Positions 1 to 8,462 of a stretch of DNA of 64,000 bases are shown here, one piece after another. The position numbers and the translations under genes were made by a program. A model generated the notes under the pieces. The model made no database searches. It was not told where the DNA came from and saw only the letters and a list, made by a program, of their open reading frames with translations. The DNA is taken from positions 248,001 through 312,000 of the forward strand of contig NZ_CADFEJ010000002.1 in NCBI RefSeq assembly GCF_902833055.1. The letters run 5' to 3'. The stretch's first letter is position 1, and each line of letters begins with the position of its first letter. This stretch comes from Burkholderia territorii (GTDB lineage Bacteria > Pseudomonadota > Gammaproteobacteria > Burkholderiales > Burkholderiaceae).

Positions 1-350
1 CGTCGCGCCGCTAGCGGGGAGCGACGACGCGAGGAGCCAAACAAATATTGCGCGCCAAAGCAGGCGCGGCGCGTTGCAGAACGCGACGGGACGTCCTTCC
101 ATGTACGGTACGGCGGCCGGAGCATGTGCATCGGTGACCGTGCATGCGTGCGCCGTCGGTGGCTGATTGCAGATGCATCGACTCTATCCGACGATACGGA
201 AATCGCCCGTTCATCCGTTCCAATTTCAGACAGATGCTCTAGGAATTGTCCTAATTTTTCCAGCCGAGCAATTGGATTCGGACCTGCGAAATCGTGCGCC
301 GGACGGTGACGCGCGGTGCGGGAGCTCGAGCACAGCCGCTCATTGACGCG
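1..350. other. Left-edge intergenic region, no supported gene
   Basis: No reading frame here has a credible start, ribosome site and protein-like composition. The one notable element is an RcsB-box-like palindrome at 240-253. On the plus strand it runs into an A/T-rich stretch, TAATTT, that could serve as a -10. A plus-strand transcript from it would meet only the 3' end of the response regulator gene, so it could serve an untranslated RNA; a minus-strand transcript would leave the window. Neither can be decided from sequence alone. Confidence 0.4.
240..253. promoter_or_regulatory. RcsB-box-like palindrome, site 1
   Basis: TAGGAATTGTCCTA: two perfect inverted TAGGA/TCCTA half-sites around ATTG. 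It closely resembles the enterobacterial RcsAB box (consensus about TAAGAATATTCCTA). Four more copies occur in the window, at 1075, 1221, 8648 and 23809. This copy lies 98 bp beyond the stop codon of the first RcsB-like regulator, so its target is unclear. Confidence 0.55.
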
Positions 351-1007
351 CTAATAGATGTCCGGCAGCACGCGTTGTGACGTGTACACGACCTGATATA
401 GCTCGGCGTCCCGCTCGACACCGAGCTTTTGCATGGCCGTGGATTTCTGCAAGCTGATGGTCTGCTTGGTGCGATTCAATCGCGCAGCGATTTCACCGAC
501 CGACATTCCCGATATATAAAGCCGCAAAACTTCGAGTTCGTTCCTGGTCAGATCCCGAGGTTTGCGCCCGTCGTTCGCCTCGTTCAGCAAGCGGCGCACG
601 GTCGGCGAGCAATAGGTCTCGCCGCGATGGACGGCCCGGATGGCGGCAACCAGATGCCTCGTGTCGTCGCCCTTGCCGACAACTGCCTTGACGCCTGCGC
701 CAATCAGTTTCTCCGTCAGATTCCTGCCGCTCAGCGCGGTGAACACGATGATCGGAAGATCCGGAAAGTGCGACCGCAGGTAAGTCAACATGGTGAAGCC
801 GTCGTTGTACTTGCCGTCCGGCATATCGAAATCGGTCACCAGAACATCGCACGCATTCCGGGAAAGCAACTCGACGATCCCGGTGGAGTCGCTGGCCTCT
901 CCGACGATGCGAAAGTCTCTCAGGTTCTGCAACGCCGCTCTTATGCCGGCAAGAATTGACGGATGATCGTCGGCAATGAGTATGTTGATACGTGTATCGG
1001 GAGGCAT
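351..1007 (-). CDS. RcsB-like response regulator (NarL/FixJ family)
   Basis: A 218-residue orphan response regulator. An N-terminal receiver domain (about 7-125) shows the acidic pair D13-D14, phospho-acceptor D59 in VLVTDFDMP, T90 and K112. A C-terminal LuxR-type helix-turn-helix (about 151-208) contains LTRNELEVLRLYISGMSVGEIA. The segment MPDGKYNDGFTMLTYLRSHFP follows the layout of E. coli RcsB closely, more so than generic NarL proteins. The ATG at 1007 has a good Shine-Dalgarno (GGGGAG, 6 nt upstream). No histidine kinase or phosphotransfer protein is adjacent. An RcsB-box-like site at 1075-1088 lies in its own upstream region, which suggests autoregulation. It may control the nearby pilus operon; that is inference from proximity and the shared box. 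Confidence 0.88.
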   Translation of the reverse strand: MPPDTRINILIADDHPSILAGIRAALQNLRDFRIVGEASDSTGIVELLSRNACDVLVTDFDMPDGKYNDGFTMLTYLRSHFPDLPIIVFTALSGRNLTEKLIGAGVKAVVGKGDDTRHLVAAIRAVHRGETYCSPTVRRLLNEANDGRKPRDLTRNELEVLRLYISGMSVGEIAARLNRTKQTISLQKSTAMQKLGVERDAELYQVVYTSQRVLPDIY

Positions 1008-1074
1008 GGAGGCTCCCCTCCAAATCAGTTCACCAAGTCTGATCGAATCTGGAGGATATGAACGATGTCGAATA

Positions 1075-1088
1075 CGGGAATCGTCCTA
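1075..1088. promoter_or_regulatory. RcsB-box-like palindrome, site 2
   Basis: CGGGAATCGTCCTA, a copy with one degraded half-site, located 68-81 bp upstream of the ATG at 1007. Read on the minus strand it is TAGGACGATTCCCG followed by TATTCG, which could act as a -10 for the response regulator gene. The position fits autoregulation. Confidence 0.5.
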
Positions 1089-1220
1089 AGTTGTAGTGTT
1101 CATATCACATTCCCGCGAGGTACACCGCGGTGACGTTGAAGGAATCCGGTCGGCTGTTCGAGCAGATTCATTCACGCTCGCGATTGTCGACATGATGTCC
1201 TTGACCGCGTCGGCTAAACA

Positions 1221-1234
1221 TAGGAACCGTCCTA
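1221..1234. promoter_or_regulatory. RcsB-box-like palindrome, site 3
   Basis: TAGGAACCGTCCTA, with perfect TAGGA/TCCTA half-sites around ACCG. It lies 214 bp upstream of one regulator start and about 885 bp from the other. On the plus strand the right half runs into CTAAAAAT, a possible -10. Confidence 0.5.
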
Positions 1235-2118
1235 AAAATTCCCGCGTCGAACCATTCGGGCACGACTGCCTCCATTTTTTTGAACTGGCAGGAGCGAAAC
1301 AGTGTTCGCATTCCAAACCTCAGGCGCAAGCGCCGGTAGATCATGATATCCGGTCGGGATTAACTGCATGGGCACGGACTACCGCATCAGCGTATCGTCC
1401 GCCTTCGCCTTGGCAATTGCTGCCTCAACCGATAGTCGTATCTCGATCCGACGCTCGATCTACCGCGTCGTCACGATTCGCACGAGTGCGGCTGCGGCGG
1501 CAATACTCAAAAGCACCGCGCAAAACCTGACTTGTCAGATGGAAATATGACGTCCACGTCTGCATACTGGTTTTCGTCGCACCACAATTTATCGAGAACA
1601 CTGGTCGATCGTCCTGCAGCTTTCCCAGCGGGAGCAATGCCGGAGATGCGTTTTTCTGTAACCGGACGCACCTCCAGGTGCAACACATTCATGTTCCGCA
1701 CTCCGGCTCGCAAGCCGGAAATGGAGTGAAATCACTAACAATGTTGATGACATCCGTCATTCTTCGCATTGCGGCCGACATAGCGCTCGCATTCACGATC
1801 GCTCGTCTTTCTGCTGCAATCACACAAGACTCCGGAGCGCGGCTCTGCGGCCCTTTGGTCGCCGCTCCACCAGTTGATGCCGCCCAACACGCATTGCTCG
1901 GCCTGTCGCCGCACACCGCCCCGTTTCTCACATTTCACGTCGCGTACAGCGACGACCGAAGCCCCCTCGCCGTTTTCATCGCACCGCACATCTCCTCACG
2001 CTGCATACCGCCGTCTGACTCGTTGCGATTCCTGCCGACATGAAATCCGGGAAGAGGCGTTTTGCAGAAGCCGCGATTTCGACCATATCGCTTAACGACT
2101 CAGCGTTTTTGGGAATCG

Positions 2119-2787
2119 ATGGATATCCATATGATTGATCTGTTAATCCGTGTCATCGTCGCCGACAACCACCCGGTTTCCATCAGAGGAATCAAGAATA
2201 TTCTCCGCACCGCCCCGTCGATCAGGGTGGTGGCCACATGCAAGACCGCGACCCAGCTGGTCGACACGCTGAGCAAAACCAGGTGTGACGTCGTGGTGTG
2301 CGACATGCTGGCGCCATGTCACGACACACCGGGCGGCATCGAGCTCTTCAGGCACATCACCGCCAAATTTCCAACCGTCAAGATCGTCGCACTGACGCTC
2401 GGCGGGGGAAGCGTGCAACTGCACAAACTGGCGGCGCTGCGAGTCTCTTCGATATTGACGAAATCAGATCCGATCGAGCACGTCGTTCCCGCGATATATT
2501 CGAGCGTGCTTTGCAGCGGGGGAAGCTACAGGTCGCCCAGAGTCGCAGAGACGATTCAGAATGCCGACTCGTATTCGAGAAGGCTGACGCCGCGGGAGAG
2601 CGAGGTTGTCCGATTGTTTGCGAGCGGCTTGCCGGTGAAGGATATTGCAGTGCAGCTCGGGCGAAGCATCAAGACAATAAGCTCGCAAAAGCGCAGCGCC
2701 ATGAAGAAAATGGGCGCCGCGAGCGATGCTGAATTGATACGGGCCGCCCTCGATGGCGTGGGAGGCGATTCGTCGCATGTCTTGTAG
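2119..2787 (+). CDS. RcsB-like response regulator, second paralogue
   Basis: A 222-residue NarL/FixJ-type regulator. The receiver domain (about 10-130) has phospho-acceptor D62 in VVVCDMLAP, T93 and K115, but the usual acidic pair is D16-N17 (ADNHP) rather than D-D. The C-terminal helix-turn-helix (about 155-212) contains GRSIKTISSQKRSAMKKMG, nearly the RcsB recognition-helix region (RSIKTISSQKKSAM). The ATG at 2119 was preferred because GGGAA lies just upstream; 2131 is an alternative, and a longer frame opens at 2062. It is convergent with the pilus operon, and a weak stem at 2838-2855 follows it. No kinase is nearby. It probably acts with or against the paralogue at 351-1007 on the RcsB-like boxes; that is inference. 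Confidence 0.86.
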   Translation: MDIHMIDLLIRVIVADNHPVSIRGIKNILRTAPSIRVVATCKTATQLVDTLSKTRCDVVVCDMLAPCHDTPGGIELFRHITAKFPTVKIVALTLGGGSVQLHKLAALRVSSILTKSDPIEHVVPAIYSSVLCSGGSYRSPRVAETIQNADSYSRRLTPRESEVVRLFASGLPVKDIAVQLGRSIKTISSQKRSAMKKMGAASDAELIRAALDGVGGDSSHVL

Positions 2788-3032
2788 ATTCATCCGGCGA
2801 TGTGTTCGCCACGCACGTCGTCGGAACGGTCGGGCGTGCCGTCTGATCGGACGGCCTCTCTCCCCTCCACGAGTCGCGCCGGACCAACGCGCTGATCGAA
2901 CGCCGGCGGCGACTCCACAACGAGTACCGCCCCATGGCGCACGTCGTTATCAACGTCCCGCCACGGTCCGTCGAACCTGGCTGGATTCCGAGCATCTCAC
3001 GCCGGGAATACGCGTCAAGGATTCCGCAAGCG

Positions 3033-4199
3033 CTAGAGACTTGCCGACGAAGGCGTGAACGTGATCGTCAACTTGTTGCTGTACTTTCCGGGGCGCTTCC
3101 ACGCCGACTGGAATTCAGGTGTCTCCAGCGTCAGCGGCGTAGGCGTGCAGACGACCGGAACCGCGATGCCGGGCAACGATACCGTCCGCCCCGCGCTGTT
3201 GTTCACACCTTGGAGCCGGACGGTCTCGTTGTTCGGCAGCGCGATTTTCTTGCCGGCATACGTGAGGCTCACGTTGTAGTCGACGCGGGACGCATACGCG
3301 CCGCTCTTGTCCGATTCGAGGAGCACGGAATAGCTGCCCTGGTCGCGCCGATCGATCGTGAGGCCGTCGCTCGCGGTGACGTCGAACCACGTGCTCTGCG
3401 AGTTGTAGCCGTCGTACAGGCACATGTCGACATTCGACGTGCCGCTCAGCCGGCTGCCGTTCGGCAGCGTGCGCAGCTTGAGGTCGACGACGGGCGTCGC
3501 ATTCGTGAACTCGGGCAGATAGATCTGGATGTTGTTCTTGTCGGTAACGTTCAACTTGATCGCCGCCTTGAATACCGCGATTTTCGGATGCTTGCCGCCC
3601 CATTGCCTCAGGTTCAAGAGAAGGTTTCCCTTCCAGATTCCACCGGTTGGAATCTTCTTGAGTTCGTCGGTGGGAATCGTGACGTCGAGCGCCTTCCCGT
3701 CATTGGTGACCTTGCGACCGGACTCGCAGAAGCGGGGTCCGAAGATTGCCGTTTGGATGGGGAATGAGTGCTCACTACGGACTTCGGAAACAACATTGCC
3801 GTCGCAATCCAAGTGGCCAGTGAGCACGTATGCTCCATCAAGATTAAGTACGGCGGTGGCGCCGGTCTTTTCCTCCGTGAACTTCAACTTGATCGCGGTA
3901 GAGTTCCCCGACGTACTCCACACCGGGTCAGTCGGGCAAGCGCCGGTAGCCGAATCGGTGGTGGACGCGCATGTCCATGAATTTCGCCCCCATTTTGGTG
4001 CGTCGCTCGTATCGTAGCCCCCTGACGCCTTGTCGAAGATCTTTACCTCCGCCTGAGTCGTTCCTCGATCCATCGTGGCTTCCACGGTGTCGTTGCGATT
4101 GGCAGGTGCCTGAAGCGCCGCCGACGCATCGACTGAAATCGCCCCCAGCGCAGCGGCGAGCACGATGGCCCGCCAGTGAGATTTGTTCGCTCGTGTCAT
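3033..4199 (-). CDS. cblD: CfaE/CblD-like pilus tip/initiator protein
   Basis: A 388-residue secreted protein, last gene of the CS1/cable-type pilus operon. A signal peptide (about 1-29, ending near VDASA) is followed by an N-terminal adhesin-like half and a C-terminal pilin-like half that should take part in donor-strand exchange. The CfaE/CblD family sits at the pilus tip, starts assembly and can bind receptors. The ATG at 4199 gives a clean signal peptide with AGGACA upstream; the frame is open further to 4286 but that extension is Arg-rich and unlikely. It starts about 150 bp after the usher gene stop and shares its strand. The symbol rests on operon order (cblB-A-C-D) and family features, not on a database match. 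Confidence 0.78.
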   Translation of the reverse strand: MTRANKSHWRAIVLAAALGAISVDASAALQAPANRNDTVEATMDRGTTQAEVKIFDKASGGYDTSDAPKWGRNSWTCASTTDSATGACPTDPVWSTSGNSTAIKLKFTEEKTGATAVLNLDGAYVLTGHLDCDGNVVSEVRSEHSFPIQTAIFGPRFCESGRKVTNDGKALDVTIPTDELKKIPTGGIWKGNLLLNLRQWGGKHPKIAVFKAAIKLNVTDKNNIQIYLPEFTNATPVVDLKLRTLPNGSRLSGTSNVDMCLYDGYNSQSTWFDVTASDGLTIDRRDQGSYSVLLESDKSGAYASRVDYNVSLTYAGKKIALPNNETVRLQGVNNSAGRTVSLPGIAVPVVCTPTPLTLETPEFQSAWKRPGKYSNKLTITFTPSSASL

Positions 4200-4345
4200 T
4201 TGAATCGCTGTGTCCTTGTGTTCCGGGCGTCGTGAGCACCTACTGCGCGACCGACATCTCGATCTCTCGATCATCAAACGGATCAAAGTAAGGCATGACG
4301 CACGCGGATCAGCCCGCCCGCGCCGATCCGGTCATGTCCCACCAC

Positions 4346-7051
4346 TTACCGCGACGCGTCATCCGCGCCCGCCGTCCGCGCCCGCACCGACGACATCACA
4401 TAGCGCTGCTGCAACAGCTTCTGCACGCGCGCCTGCTTGCGCAGCGCATCGGGCAACGCATTCGGCCCGGCCACTTCGCATCGCACCTTGCCGACCATCA
4501 TCAGCACGTCCTGTCGACGCTTGACGTGCAACGGGCAACGCATCAGCGTCGGCCCGTCCACGACGAACAGTTCGTCTTCCTTGTGGTCGAGTTCGGCAAT
4601 GAAACCGCCCTCGCCATCGAGCGGCGGCATCGAGCCGTTGAGAATCACGCTGTCCGACAGCGGCATGCCGCCCGCCGAGAACGCCTGGCCGACGTACGTG
4701 TACGTCACCTTCGCCTTGACGTCGCGCAGCGCGAGTTGCCCCGGGACCATGAACAGCGTGCGCTTGCCGAGACCTTCGGTCACGCTCGTGGCGCCCGCGG
4801 CCGATTGCGCGCCGGCGTCGTTCACTTCCGTCGTCACCGGCGTGAAGGCGGAGACCGGCAACAGCGCGCGCTGCCCGAAGCCGACCTTGATCTTGCGGCT
4901 GCTGTCGCTGCCTACCTCGGCCGCCATCCCGTGCGCATCGTCGCGGCTGCCAACCTTGACTGCAAAACCCGCGAGCGGATCCGATTGCGACGCCGATGCA
5001 CCGAGAAACACACCCTGCCGGGCGACCGCGAACGACGACGAGTAGCTCGCCGTCACCGACGGATTGTTGCCGCCGCTTTCGCGGCTGTAGCTGTTCGCGA
5101 CCGACGCGGCAACGTCGCCATAGCGGCCGTTCCAGCGGCCCTGGACCGTCCCCGTCAGGCTGTCGGTGCCATAGCCGGACACGCCAAGTGCGACCTCGCG
5201 ATACGTGTCGCCCTGCCAGTTCCAGTTGCGGTCGAGCGTGTAGTTCGTCGTCGTGTTGCTGCGATCCGTGCGCACGTCGACGCCCGCCGCCGTATAGGCG
5301 GACGCGCGGCCCGGCTGCGTCGCGTGCTGTGCCATCGACAGCGTCACGCCGACATAGCCGCCATACTCGTTGTTCGCGCCTGCGCTGCGGTTCGCGTATG
5401 CGCCCACCCGCAGGTTCGCGTTGATCTTGCGCCACGTCACCGATCGCGACAGCGCCAACTGAAGCGCGCGCGACACACGGTCGTCCTGCGCGGAAACAGG
5501 CCGCGACCACGGGCGTTCCGACCCGTCGATCATCCATTCCTGAGGGCGGCCCACGCTCTTGTTGTACGTGTAACCGAGCATCGCCGACCAGCTTCCGATC
5601 GGGAACGAGACGGTCGCATTCAGTGTGTCGTAGCAGCCCACGTCGCGATACGACACCGACGGTCCGTTGCACGACGGGCCGCGCATCTGGTAGCGATACA
5701 CGCTCCACGACACGCCGTCGGCGAACGAAATCTGCTGCGTATTGCCGCGTGCGCCGTCGTTCCCGACGAACACCGCGCCACCGGCGGAGAGGACGCCCAA
5801 CGGAAATGCATGACGCCACTCGAGCGCCGTTTCGTTGTAGATCTGCCCGCCGACGGTCGCGACGCCGCTCGTCAACGTCACGTCGCCCGGCAGCGGAATG
5901 CGCACGCCTGCGGCGGCGGCCACGCCGTTCGGCGCGTCGCGGTCGGCCGCACGTCCTGCCTGCGCGAACCATTGCCGCGTGCGCGAGTTGATGCCACCGC
6001 CCGTCTTCGTAAACGGCGTCGTTTGCGTGCGCACCTGCACGCCGTTCTCGAAGATGCGCAGCGTGAGCGGATACGTGCCTTCCGGAAAGCGCGAGGTATC
6101 GAGCGCATTGACGCCGGCCTTCATGTAGACCGTGCCGAGCAGTTCGTTGCCGCGATAGGCGTCGATACGCGAATCGCGCGGCAGCAGCAGCGTGACCGGC
6201 GTGCCTTGCTCCGCGACTTCCGGATTCGTATACGCGAGCGTCGTGCCGACGCGCACGCCGTCGAGTGTGCCGACCGGCAACATCGTGAAACCGAAGTTGC
6301 CGCCAAGCGTGCTCGCGAGGTTGCGGTTGTCCATCCGCCCGGCTTGCGCATAGTGTTGCGAGCCGATGTCGTGGCGGTAGTAAATGTCCTGCAGATCGAC
6401 GCGACTGTCCGAATTCGCCGCGTAGCTCGAATGGGTGAAGGCCCAGTTGCCGCCGATGAAGCTGTTCGGCGTAAGGCCGAGCGCGCCCGTGCCCGACACG
6501 GACAAACTCTTGTAGCCGCGCCCGCCGGAGAGGTTGATCGTCTGCTGATGGATCAGCGCGTTCTCCGTCATCGGCGACGGCTCGCGGAAACGGCGGTCGC
6601 GCTCTTCGGTGGTCAGCCAGGCGCGTGAGAGAAACAGCTCGATGCTGCCGTTGCTGTCGTCATAAATCACGGCCGCGCTGTCGGTCTCGACATACCCGCA
6701 ACCGTTCACGCCGGTCTGCCCGCCGCACGCGAGATTGCCGTTGCGCGCCATCGGCTTCGACAGCGCATCGCCGATCTCCGACACGCTCTTCGTCGGATCG
6801 AGACGCTTGCCGAGTGCTTGCAGCAAACGATCTGTCTCCTCGAAGCGAATCGTTCCCGGTGTCACGAACACGCGAAACAAACCGAGCGATTCGCCCAGAA
6901 AATTCACGTCGATGCGCTCCTCGCTTCCTGTCACGATATCTTCGAAGCCAGCCGGCACGGCCGAAGCGGCGTATGCGGACGACACGAAGTCACCCACACA
7001 CAGCGCGCTGAGGCATGCAACGACGGTCTTCTTGAGATCGAATGGGATCAT
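4346..7051 (-). CDS. cblC: CS1/cable-type outer-membrane pilus usher
   Basis: A 901-residue usher that takes pilin subunits from the periplasmic chaperone and exports them through the outer membrane. An N-terminal signal peptide ends near residue 28 (SSAYA). The size and the absence of FimD-type signatures fit the alternate chaperone/usher (CfaC/CblC) class. The middle has many alternating strands typical of the beta barrel, and there is a plug-like segment around 250-340. It lies between the pilin and tip genes. The intergenic region upstream contains a strong hairpin with a T-rich tail (7080-7125), so expression may depend on read-through from the pilin gene. Long antisense frames over this gene are composition shadows. 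Confidence 0.85.
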   Translation of the reverse strand: MIPFDLKKTVVACLSALCVGDFVSSAYAASAVPAGFEDIVTGSEERIDVNFLGESLGLFRVFVTPGTIRFEETDRLLQALGKRLDPTKSVSEIGDALSKPMARNGNLACGGQTGVNGCGYVETDSAAVIYDDSNGSIELFLSRAWLTTEERDRRFREPSPMTENALIHQQTINLSGGRGYKSLSVSGTGALGLTPNSFIGGNWAFTHSSYAANSDSRVDLQDIYYRHDIGSQHYAQAGRMDNRNLASTLGGNFGFTMLPVGTLDGVRVGTTLAYTNPEVAEQGTPVTLLLPRDSRIDAYRGNELLGTVYMKAGVNALDTSRFPEGTYPLTLRIFENGVQVRTQTTPFTKTGGGINSRTRQWFAQAGRAADRDAPNGVAAAAGVRIPLPGDVTLTSGVATVGGQIYNETALEWRHAFPLGVLSAGGAVFVGNDGARGNTQQISFADGVSWSVYRYQMRGPSCNGPSVSYRDVGCYDTLNATVSFPIGSWSAMLGYTYNKSVGRPQEWMIDGSERPWSRPVSAQDDRVSRALQLALSRSVTWRKINANLRVGAYANRSAGANNEYGGYVGVTLSMAQHATQPGRASAYTAAGVDVRTDRSNTTTNYTLDRNWNWQGDTYREVALGVSGYGTDSLTGTVQGRWNGRYGDVAASVANSYSRESGGNNPSVTASYSSSFAVARQGVFLGASASQSDPLAGFAVKVGSRDDAHGMAAEVGSDSSRKIKVGFGQRALLPVSAFTPVTTEVNDAGAQSAAGATSVTEGLGKRTLFMVPGQLALRDVKAKVTYTYVGQAFSAGGMPLSDSVILNGSMPPLDGEGGFIAELDHKEDELFVVDGPTLMRCPLHVKRRQDVLMMVGKVRCEVAGPNALPDALRKQARVQKLLQQRYVMSSVRARTAGADDASR

Positions 7052-7079
7052 GAATAGCGAGCAGGCGTAGGAAATGATG

Positions 7080-7125
7080 AAAAAGGAAGAGAAAAAGAAA
7101 CGGGCGCGCCCGTCAGGCGCGCCCG
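7080..7125 (-). terminator. Terminator-like hairpin between pilin and usher genes
   Basis: On the minus strand a perfect 10-bp stem (CGGGCGCGCC at 7101-7110 paired with 7116-7125, loop CGTCA) is followed by a T-rich run (TTTCTTTTTCTC) at 7100 and below. It begins 18 bp past the pilin stop codon. Position and form fit a partial rho-independent terminator or a 3' stabilising stem that keeps pilin in large excess over usher, as in many pilus operons. Confidence 0.8.
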
Positions 7126-7142
7126 CCGGCGAATCGGAGGTC

Positions 7143-7643
7143 TTAGCCGCCCGATGCCGCGCTTTGCGTGACGATCACGCTGACGAGGCCCTGGTAGTTA
7201 CCGGAAGCCGTGACCGGCTCGACGGTCTTCTGACCGATCGACAACGGCAGCACGTTCGAGCCTTGTGCCAGTTCACCCGGGAACAGCTCGGCAGTCTTCA
7301 GCGTCGCTGCCGTGGTGGTCAGCTCGGTTTCGCCCAGCTTGACCGACAGCGGGATCTCGTCAGCGCCCGGGTTCGTCTGGTTCTTCATCGACGGAGCAGC
7401 CGCGAGGCGGATCTGCAGGTCCTTTGCCTTGTCGTTCGTGAAGATCTTCGTGTTGACCACGGCCGGCTGAAGACCGGAGCCCGGCAGATACTGCATCTGC
7501 ATGGTCGTCGGCAGCGCCGAACCGTCCGCCGACAGCATCTCGAGCGTCGTGTCGATGTTCGCGGTCACGGTGATGTCCTTCTGCACGGCGTGAGCCGACA
7601 TCGACATGAGCGCAGCGGCAGCGATCGGAACGAATTTCAGCAT
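7143..7643 (-). CDS. cblA: CS1/cable-type major pilin (CblA-like)
   Basis: A 166-residue secreted pilin. The signal peptide (about 1-20, MLKFVPIAAAALMSMSAHAV) is followed by a mature start in QKDITVTANIDTTLEML, typical of CS1-family pilins with an N-terminal donor strand. The protein is Thr/Ala/Leu-rich and free of Cys, as expected for the CblA/CfaB class, which is unrelated to FimA. The ATG at 7643 has a strong ribosome site (GGGAGA) and lies 3 bp after the chaperone stop, so the two are translationally linked. A hairpin terminator follows. It forms the shaft of the fibre. An orphan pilin of the same family is encoded at 26969-27541. Confidence 0.86.
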   Translation of the reverse strand: MLKFVPIAAAALMSMSAHAVQKDITVTANIDTTLEMLSADGSALPTTMQMQYLPGSGLQPAVVNTKIFTNDKAKDLQIRLAAAPSMKNQTNPGADEIPLSVKLGETELTTTAATLKTAELFPGELAQGSNVLPLSIGQKTVEPVTASGNYQGLVSVIVTQSAASGG

Positions 7644-7646
7644 GGG

Positions 7647-8462
7647 TTAATCTCCCTGGTTGGTTGAAACAATGGTTCGACCCGGTTGGGTCTCGGTATT
7701 CGCGCCCAAAGCGCTCGTCGTGTTGCCGGAATGCGCGGGCACGACCTTCTGCTGTACGCCCGGCTTTCCCTCAACCCGATACTTGATCCGCACGTAAGGT
7801 GCGGGGTGCAGCCCGTCCAGCTTGAATTGCTGGTCGGGGTAGACGCTGCGTTCGAACTTCGTCCACTCGCACGACGATTCGTCGCGCTCGGACCGGCATG
7901 CGCCGGCTTCGAGCAAGCCGAGCCGGACGTTGCCGGTGTTGAGCAGCGAGCCGTGCGACAGCTTGAAGTTGGCCACCGCCGTTTTCGGCAACACGCGAAT
8001 GAGCGGCGCCCAAACGAGGCTGAAGTTCACCTCGCCGGACACGTTGCCCGTCGCGTCGGATTCGTCGTCGGACGGCGCCGCAACGGGCTGCAGATAGACG
8101 CGATACAGCACCTCCTTCTGCGGCACGCCCAACGGAATCACGCGAACGAGCCGCGTTCCGCCAGCCGGCAATGCGAACTTCGCTGGAGAGATCACGATCG
8201 CGTCATCGCCGGAACTCATGCTGCTCACCTCGCGCTCGTGAGGTGTCGCCGGATCGATCACGCGTTTCGCAATTGCCTTCACGTACTGCGTCGTCTCGGA
8301 TTTCGAGTAGACGCGCAATTGCGCTGCGGACCCGCCGCCGGCTCCGATGGATGCGGCCATCGGATAGACGGTCATGTTCGCGCTGGCGACGGACGAAGCA
8401 AGCGATATCGCGATTGCGGCGAGCCACACTCCTCTTTGACGGATTTTTCTCATCGTGACCAT
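7647..8462 (-). CDS. cblB: Periplasmic pilus chaperone (CblB-like)
   Basis: A 271-residue exported chaperone of the alternate (CS1/cable) class. The signal peptide ends near residue 28 (ASSVASA). The N-terminal immunoglobulin-like domain (about 30-150) contains VYPMAASIGAGGGSAAQLRVYSK-type strands and a G1-like strand before YRVYLQPVAAP; a second domain follows to about 240. It is the first gene of the pilus operon. Start codons at 8462 and 8453 are both possible and neither has a strong ribosome site. The promoter region 8463-8980 holds an RcsB-box-like site with an adjoining -10, so the operon is likely controlled by an RcsB-type regulator. The Thr/Gly-rich C-terminus (after about 245) is probably disordered. 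Confidence 0.82.
   Translation of the reverse strand: MVTMRKIRQRGVWLAAIAISLASSVASANMTVYPMAASIGAGGGSAAQLRVYSKSETTQYVKAIAKRVIDPATPHEREVSSMSSGDDAIVISPAKFALPAGGTRLVRVIPLGVPQKEVLYRVYLQPVAAPSDDESDATGNVSGEVNFSLVWAPLIRVLPKTAVANFKLSHGSLLNTGNVRLGLLEAGACRSERDESSCEWTKFERSVYPDQQFKLDGLHPAPYVRIKYRVEGKPGVQQKVVPAHSGNTTSALGANTETQPGRTIVSTNQGD

Larger units (their letters stand above)
1008..2118. other. 1.1-kb non-coding region between two response regulators
   Basis: No frame in this stretch looks protein-coding: the open frames are short, overlapping, rich in Arg/Ser/Cys and lack ribosome sites. Base composition is more mixed than in flanking genes. It holds two RcsB-box-like palindromes, at 1075-1088 and 1221-1234. 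The plus strand after the second box reaches a run of seven T (about 1275-1281), preceded by only a weak 4-bp stem, so a small RNA is possible but not shown. The upstream regions of both regulator genes fall here. Confidence 0.5.

Noticed and set aside
4295..6628. A 777-codon plus-strand frame over the usher gene
   Set aside because: Antisense shadow with Arg/His-rich composition; the usher frame has a signal peptide and family features.
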